Positions 32,696 through 36,144 of a DNA stretch of 36,144 nt are shown here, in pieces (positions within the stretch are counted from its first letter, which is position 1; the number at the start of each line of letters is the position of its first letter). The notes under the pieces were generated by a model. It was not told where the DNA came from and made no database searches. It saw nothing but the letters and a program-made list of their open reading frames with translations. The DNA is from a virus, in the IMG/VR virus record IMGVR_UViG_3300035091_000045, positions 1 to 36,144 of that record; one strand, written 5' to 3'. A program made the position numbers and the translations under genes.

Positions 32696-33768
32696 GGGCC
32701 GGGCACCAGGCGGAGCACCGGGACGCGCACGGTGGGGACGGCGACGTCCACATAGAAGCGCTTCGTGGTCTGGACGCTGCGGTGGTTGGCGAACTCCGCC
32801 GCCTCTTGAGGCGTGGCGCCCTGCTCCACCGCGTGGGTCAGCACGGAGTGGCGCATCACTCCGAGGCGCCAGTGCGGCATCCGCTTCGGCTCGGGCACGC
32901 CGGCGTCGGCCTGGATCTGGCGGACGCGGTCGCAGGCGCGCTGCATCTGGTCCACCAGCGTCTCGCGGATGGGAATCCGGCCGCGGGTGCGGATCCGCTC
33001 GGCGGCGGCCAGGTGCTCGGCGGTGGTGATGGGCGTCCGCGTCAGGTCGCCGGACTTGTGGGGCGTCACCAGGACGGCGAGCGGATCGCCGCCCACCGGG
33101 CGCACCACCTCCCCGAGCTGCGCGAAGCGGCGCACCTCAGAGATGTGCCAGGCGGTGCCGGTGAGCAGGCGCAGGACGTCGCGCGTCTCCGGCGGCAGGT
33201 GGGGCAGCACCAGCTCCACGTACTGGAGCGGTACCGCCCGCCGGCGGCGCTGCTTGGCCGGCTCGGCCTGGGGCACGCGGAGCGCGAGCGCCGGGTCCTG
33301 GTTGATGGCAAGCACCTCCCGGTCCTCGCGCAGCCAGCGGCAGAAGCCCTTGATGGCCTCGATGCGGTGCCGGCGGGACGTGCCGCGCTCCTCCAGCGCG
33401 TCGCGCAGCGCCACCGTCTTGAGGCGGCGGAGATCGCCGCCGGCCAGGTCCTCAGCCCAATCGCCGAGGAAGCGCACGACGGTGCGGACCCAGTCCAAGG
33501 TGTCCTTCTTCACCTCCAGCAGGTGCTTCCGGTACCGCGCCACCAGGTCGGCGGTGATCCGCACGGGGGCGTCCGTCTCGCTCACCGGCCGGTAGCCGTG
33601 GGGGTCAGCCTCGAAGCGCTCCAGCTCGCGCAGGGCGGCGCGCTCCGTCCGGCGCCGGGTGCTGACGTGGAAGTGGACGCCCCCGAGCCAGCGCTCGATG
33701 ACGTACGTGGGCCCGCTCTTGCCGGCGCGGACGTAGCCGCCGAGCCATGGAGTCCTTCCAGGTCTCAC
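32692..33768 (-). CDS. int: Tyrosine-family integrase
   Basis: A 358-residue site-specific recombinase. GTG at 33768 is preferred: GAGG lies 5 bases upstream and the family-like N-terminus WLGGYVRAGKSGPTYVIERWLGGV follows. The longer open frame to 33897 (401 residues) starts inside the att core and translates tRNA antisense (MGIEPTDPRS). Catalytic elements: Lys 238 (PHKSGD), Arg 306 with His 307 (MRHS), His 329 (NHRS) and Tyr 339 (KRFY). The usual first Arg (TG.R..E pattern) appears as His 208 (TAWHISEV). It would integrate the phage at tRNA-Sec. Convergent with the excisionase-like gene. Confidence 0.87.
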   Translation of the reverse strand: MRPGRTPWLGGYVRAGKSGPTYVIERWLGGVHFHVSTRRRTERAALRELERFEADPHGYRPVSETDAPVRITADLVARYRKHLLEVKKDTLDWVRTVVRFLGDWAEDLAGGDLRRLKTVALRDALEERGTSRRHRIEAIKGFCRWLREDREVLAINQDPALALRVPQAEPAKQRRRRAVPLQYVELVLPHLPPETRDVLRLLTGTAWHISEVRRFAQLGEVVRPVGGDPLAVLVTPHKSGDLTRTPITTAEHLAAAERIRTRGRIPIRETLVDQMQRACDRVRQIQADAGVPEPKRMPHWRLGVMRHSVLTHAVEQGATPQEAAEFANHRSVQTTKRFYVDVAVPTVRVPVLRLVPGP

Positions 33769-33809
33769 GAAATCCTCACGAAGCTCAGCGCGAAGGAGGG
33801 ACAACCGTA

Positions 33810-34508
33810 ATGGATTCGCCAACTTCCAGGCAACCCGACTGGCCTTCAAAACCGGTGGACGCACGCGAGAGCGTGGGTCGGTGGGTTCGATTCCCATGCT
33901 CTACCGATGGGTTAGCCGCGGGGGGCTCCGTCCCCACTGCGCAGATTCCAGCAGAATCCACCCGAAAGCATCACGACGGCCTCACGCCCTTCGAGACCGC
34001 GCCGATCTGCGCCGGGCTGGAGGGGGCTGATCGCGGCCCGGTGGCGGAGCAGCGGCCGCTTCGGATCTACGTCGCGTCGAGCTGGCGGAACGACCTTCAG
34101 CCCGGCGTGGTGAGCGCGCTCCGGCAGGACGGCTTCGAGGTCTACGACTTCAAGAACCCGCCCTCGCGCGCGGGGTTCGGGTGGCGGCAGCTCGCCCTGG
34201 GCGATCCGTCCACGTGGAGCACCGCCCTGTGGCGGGAGGCGCTCGAGCACCCGGTGGCGATCGCCGGCTTCAACTCGGATATGGGGTCACTCCGGGCCTG
34301 CGACGTCTGCGTGCTGGTCCTGCCCTGCGGGCGGAGCGCTCACCTCGAGCTGGGCTGGGCGGTGGGCGCGGGTAAGCGCACCGTCGTGCTGGCAGCCGCG
34401 ACGCTCGACGAGCCCGAGCTGATGGTGAAGATGTGCCACGCCATCGCGCTCGATCTCCCGGAGCTGCGTGAGCTTCTCCAGCGCTGGGCTCGGGAGGCGC
34501 GGCCATGA
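33810..34508 (+). CDS. Nucleoside 2-deoxyribosyltransferase-like protein
   Basis: The recognised domain runs from about 34050: LRIYVASSWRNDLQPGVVSALRQDGFEVYDFKNP, then HPVAIAGFNSDM and CDVCVLVLPCGRSAHLELGWAVGAGK, the pattern of nucleoside 2-deoxyribosyltransferase-like proteins (nucleotide handling or signalling). ATG 33810 has a perfect AAGGAGG (33793-33799) about 10 bases upstream, giving 232 residues; but it then reads through the tRNA core and about 77 unassigned residues. GTG 34041 would give a 155-residue protein of normal family length, with GGAGGGGG about 14 bases before it. The start is open. The 3' end overlaps the next gene (ATGA). Confidence 0.66.
   Translation: MDSPTSRQPDWPSKPVDARESVGRWVRFPCSTDGLAAGGSVPTAQIPAESTRKHHDGLTPFETAPICAGLEGADRGPVAEQRPLRIYVASSWRNDLQPGVVSALRQDGFEVYDFKNPPSRAGFGWRQLALGDPSTWSTALWREALEHPVAIAGFNSDMGSLRACDVCVLVLPCGRSAHLELGWAVGAGKRTVVLAAATLDEPELMVKMCHAIALDLPELRELLQRWAREARP
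33835..33906 (+). tRNA. selC: 3' part of a selenocysteine tRNA gene; presumed att core
   Basis: The sequence reads like the 3' half of tRNA-Sec: anticodon loop CTTCAAA (anticodon TCA, 33844-33850), a long variable arm with 8 of 9 bp pairing around GAGA, a T-arm GTGGG-TTCGATT-CCCAT with the universal TTCGA, and acceptor GCTCTACC plus discriminator G at 33898-33906. The 5' acceptor half (GGTAGAGC expected) and D-arm are absent upstream, so this is a partial gene, as in attP cores that restore the 3' end of the host tRNA upon integration. selC is a known integration site in bacteria. No CCA is encoded. Confidence 0.78.
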
Positions 34509-35107
34509 GCGCGCTGCTCGAGAAGTCCGCGCTCCGGCGGGCGCTGGACGAACTGCGCGCCCAGCTCGCTGACAGCACCTCGCTCCGGGCCCTCACGCTT
34601 TGGCAGCCCTGGGCCTGGGCCATCCTCCACGCCGGGAAGACGGTGGAGAACCGCGGGTGGGCGCTCGCGCGCTGGGCTCAGAACAGGTGGATCGCCCTCC
34701 ACGCCGGGGGCCCGCACTCCACGGAGCCTGATGACGCGGGCTGGATCCGCACCACGTTCGGGCTGCAGGTTCCGCCCGACACGGGCCGCGGCCTGGTCGG
34801 GCTGGTGAAGTTCGGGACGCCCTACCACGTCAAGCGACCGCCCTCCCCCTACGCCGCCGGTGATGGAGACGGGCCCTTCTACCGAGCCGAGCGCGACACC
34901 CCGCCGTCTCGGGTTGACGGAGGCGCGCGACAGCCCGCCACACCGTGGGAGATCGGCCCGGTCTGCTGGCCCATCACCGAGCGGCTGGCGCTCCCCACGC
35001 CCATCACCCTCCGCGGGGCGCAGGGGTTCTGGTTCGTCCCGCCCCACACCACCGAGCAGATCCTCGCGCAGCTCGCCGGCGCCGCCGCTGCGGAGGCGCG
35101 GCCATGA
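34505..35107 (+). CDS. ASCH-domain-like protein
   Basis: A 200-residue protein. After a helical start (MSALLEKSALRRALDELRAQL) comes LRALTLWQPWAWAILHAGKTVENRGW, the typical start of ASCH-domain proteins (PUA-like fold, RNA binding), then AQNRWIALHAGG, GLVGLVKFGTPYH, and GPVCWPITERLALPTPITLRGAQGFWFVPP at the end. Found often in phages of high-GC hosts. ATG overlaps the previous stop (ATGA), and its own stop overlaps the next start. Role unknown. Confidence 0.75.
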   Translation: MSALLEKSALRRALDELRAQLADSTSLRALTLWQPWAWAILHAGKTVENRGWALARWAQNRWIALHAGGPHSTEPDDAGWIRTTFGLQVPPDTGRGLVGLVKFGTPYHVKRPPSPYAAGDGDGPFYRAERDTPPSRVDGGARQPATPWEIGPVCWPITERLALPTPITLRGAQGFWFVPPHTTEQILAQLAGAAAAEARP

Positions 35108-35478
35108 AGCTGCGCACCTGGCACCTCGAGGCCGCAGCGGAGGCGGCCCTCTACCTGGTGGCGATCGTTGGCCAGCACGGCACGCTGGCCCGGCCGGAGC
35201 TGCTCCTCGGCGCCGCCTTCTGGCTGCTCGGGCGCGCGGCGTCGCGCGCTGATCGGCAGCGCGAGCGGTACGAGCGCGACGGCCTGACGGGCCTCCTCCA
35301 GGAGCACGCCGTCGAGTGCGCGGGCGGCCTTCGGTGGGACTTGCGCTTCGCCACCCTCGCCTTCGGCGGCTGGGGTCTCTACCTCGGGAGCTGGCTCACC
35401 CTCGCGAACGTCGCGTGGACGGTGGCGTACCCGCTCTGGCGGCGCGGGTACCGGCTCCTGACGGAGACGCGGCCATGA
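35104..35478 (+). CDS. Small membrane protein
   Basis: A 124-residue protein, ATG 35104 overlapping the previous stop (ATGA). Three hydrophobic segments are visible: ALYLVAIVGQHG, LLLGAAFWLLGRA and FATLAFGGWGLYLGSWLTLANVAWTVAYPLW, separated by charged stretches (SRADRQRERYERDGLTG). Possibly three membrane spans. No family recognised. Could be a holin or a phage membrane protein; no endolysin is adjacent. Coupled to the following gene by ATGA. Confidence 0.66.
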   Translation: MKLRTWHLEAAAEAALYLVAIVGQHGTLARPELLLGAAFWLLGRAASRADRQRERYERDGLTGLLQEHAVECAGGLRWDLRFATLAFGGWGLYLGSWLTLANVAWTVAYPLWRRGYRLLTETRP

Positions 35479-35630
35479 CGCGGCGCTGGGTGGACAGCTG
35501 TCGCCACTGCGGCGAGGAGCACGAGGAGCGGAACGGCCGCGCCTGGCTCCGCTGGTACAAAGAGCACCTCCGCGCCTGCGCCGCCTTCCTTGAACGGATG
35601 CAGCTCGCGGTTCGGAGGGCGACTCGATGA
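35475..35630 (+). CDS. Small zinc-finger-like protein
   Basis: A 51-residue protein beginning MTRRWVDSCRHCGEEHEERN and continuing WLRWYKEHLRACAAFLE. Cys-x2-Cys and a later His-x3-Cys (HLRAC) give a CCHC metal-binding pattern, with a basic surrounding. ATG overlaps the previous stop (ATGA) and its stop overlaps an ATG at 35627. Probably a small DNA- or RNA-binding protein; function unknown. From 35631 to 35795 I see no convincing gene: a frame starting at 35627 with a hydrophobic start (MIAALLLALGRGFALGL) stays open to the window edge but loses coding bias. Confidence 0.6.
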   Translation: MTRRWVDSCRHCGEEHEERNGRAWLRWYKEHLRACAAFLERMQLAVRRATR

Positions 35631-35795
35631 TCGCCGCCCTCCTTCTCGCCCTGGGCCGCGGTTTCGCCCTCGGCCTGTCATCCCCGGAGACGCCGTGCGG
35701 TGGTCCCCCTGCCGCAGGCGCTGCCCCTCGCCCAGCAGGCCGCCCGAGTGCTCCGCGGAGGCGGCCACCCTTTCCCCGTAGTCCAGGAGGTGCAC

Positions 35796-36131
35796 GTGGA
35801 AGGGCAGAAGGAGAAGTCGTACGAGGGCTGGGCCATCGTCGAGCTGATGGGGCACCGGCGCCTCGGCGGGCGGGTCAGCGAGGCGAGCATGTTCGGGACG
35901 GTGCTGCTCCGCATCGACGTCCCGCACCGGCCGCCGGCGACGGGGTACAGCGCGCACTACTTCGGCGGGGCGGCGATCTACTCGCTGAACCCGACGACGG
36001 AGGAGCTGGCGCGCGCGGTGGCGGAGATGACCCAGCCGGCGCCGGTGCAGCCCTGGGAGCTCCCCGAGCGGCGGCGGCTGCCGGCGGAGAGTCCGACGGC
36101 GCCGCCGGACGAGGACCTTCCGCAGTTCTGA
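35796..36131 (+). CDS. Unknown phage protein near right edge
   Basis: A 111-residue protein. GTG 35796 is chosen because AGGAGG (35785-35790) lies 5 bases upstream; a longer reading from 35700 is possible but less likely. Almost every codon ends in G or C. It begins EGQKEKSYEGWAIVELMGHRRLGGRVSEASMFGTVLLRIDVP and includes YFGGAAIYSLNPTTEELARAVAEM, a pattern I associate with a widespread phage protein of unknown function. The end is Pro/Glu-rich and probably disordered. Only 13 bases follow before the window ends. Confidence 0.68.
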   Translation: MEGQKEKSYEGWAIVELMGHRRLGGRVSEASMFGTVLLRIDVPHRPPATGYSAHYFGGAAIYSLNPTTEELARAVAEMTQPAPVQPWELPERRRLPAESPTAPPDEDLPQF

Positions 36132-36144
36132 CGTCCGACAACGC

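Noticed and set aside
33769-33897. Integrase N-terminal extension starting MGIEPTDPRS
   Set aside because: These residues are the antisense translation of the tRNA core; GTG 33768 with a ribosome site gives a family-like N-terminus.
35627-36144. Open frame from ATG 35627 to the right edge, and a 28-residue Cys-containing frame ending at 35781
   Set aside because: The first overlaps the strongly biased gene at 35796 and becomes low-complexity; the second is too short to support, though a GGAG precedes a GTG at about 35695.

Overview
The window is a high-GC (about 70%) segment of a temperate, short-tailed (podovirus-type) bacteriophage. The host is probably a myxobacterium or a related high-GC deltaproteobacterium. 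This is inferred from base composition, the style of the integrase N-terminus and regulators, and the Cys-rich beta-helix spike; no host gene proves it. Gene order matches Bordetella BPP-1/T7-like podoviruses. Phage-like genes lie on both sides of the attachment core and the portal is cut at the left edge. I therefore read the window as most of a circular or circularly permuted phage genome with terminase in the missing part, not as a prophage plus flanking host DNA.

Layout. (1) 1-18.3 kb, + strand: portal (partial), small head protein, scaffold, major capsid protein, cement-like protein, unknown head protein, two tail-tube/nozzle proteins, three T7 gp13/gp14/gp15-like internal proteins and a 2580-residue giant 'polyvalent' ejection protein. 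The giant carries tandem GGDEF-like domains, a HExxH zincin-like domain and a large C-terminal region. Inside its linker, two small genes are read in the +1 frame (13479-13682 and 13686-13964), the second with two membrane segments. (2) 18.3-22.6 kb: a small + gene, a two-gene minus-strand island, a beta-helix tail spike, and five consecutive small proteins with signal peptides or a membrane anchor; the last looks like an i-spanin. (3) 31.6-22.6 kb, minus strand: a long, mostly ATGA/GTGA-coupled early operon. It encodes small phage proteins, a lipoprotein, RecT, a Cas4/RecB-like Fe-S nuclease, a RusA-like resolvase, a GIY-YIG protein, an MT-A70-like methyltransferase with many zinc motifs, and a sigma region-4-like regulator. 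(4) 31.63-31.94 kb: an AT-richer divergent control region with a palindrome that exactly fills the spacer of the leftward promoter. (5) 31.9-33.9 kb: a small putative DNA-binding regulator, an excisionase-like HTH protein, and a convergent tyrosine integrase next to a 3' half of a selenocysteine tRNA gene, the presumed att core. (6) 33.8-36.1 kb, + strand: deoxyribosyltransferase-like, ASCH-domain, membrane, zinc-finger and unknown small genes.

Working model (inference): the divergent promoter region controls the leftward recombination/modification operon and the rightward regulator/Xis genes. The sigma-like gene at the end of the early operon could hand over to late transcription of the virion genes. 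Integrase targets selC (tRNA-Sec). No DNA polymerase, helicase, terminase or recognisable endolysin is visible; terminase and perhaps endolysin would lie outside the window.
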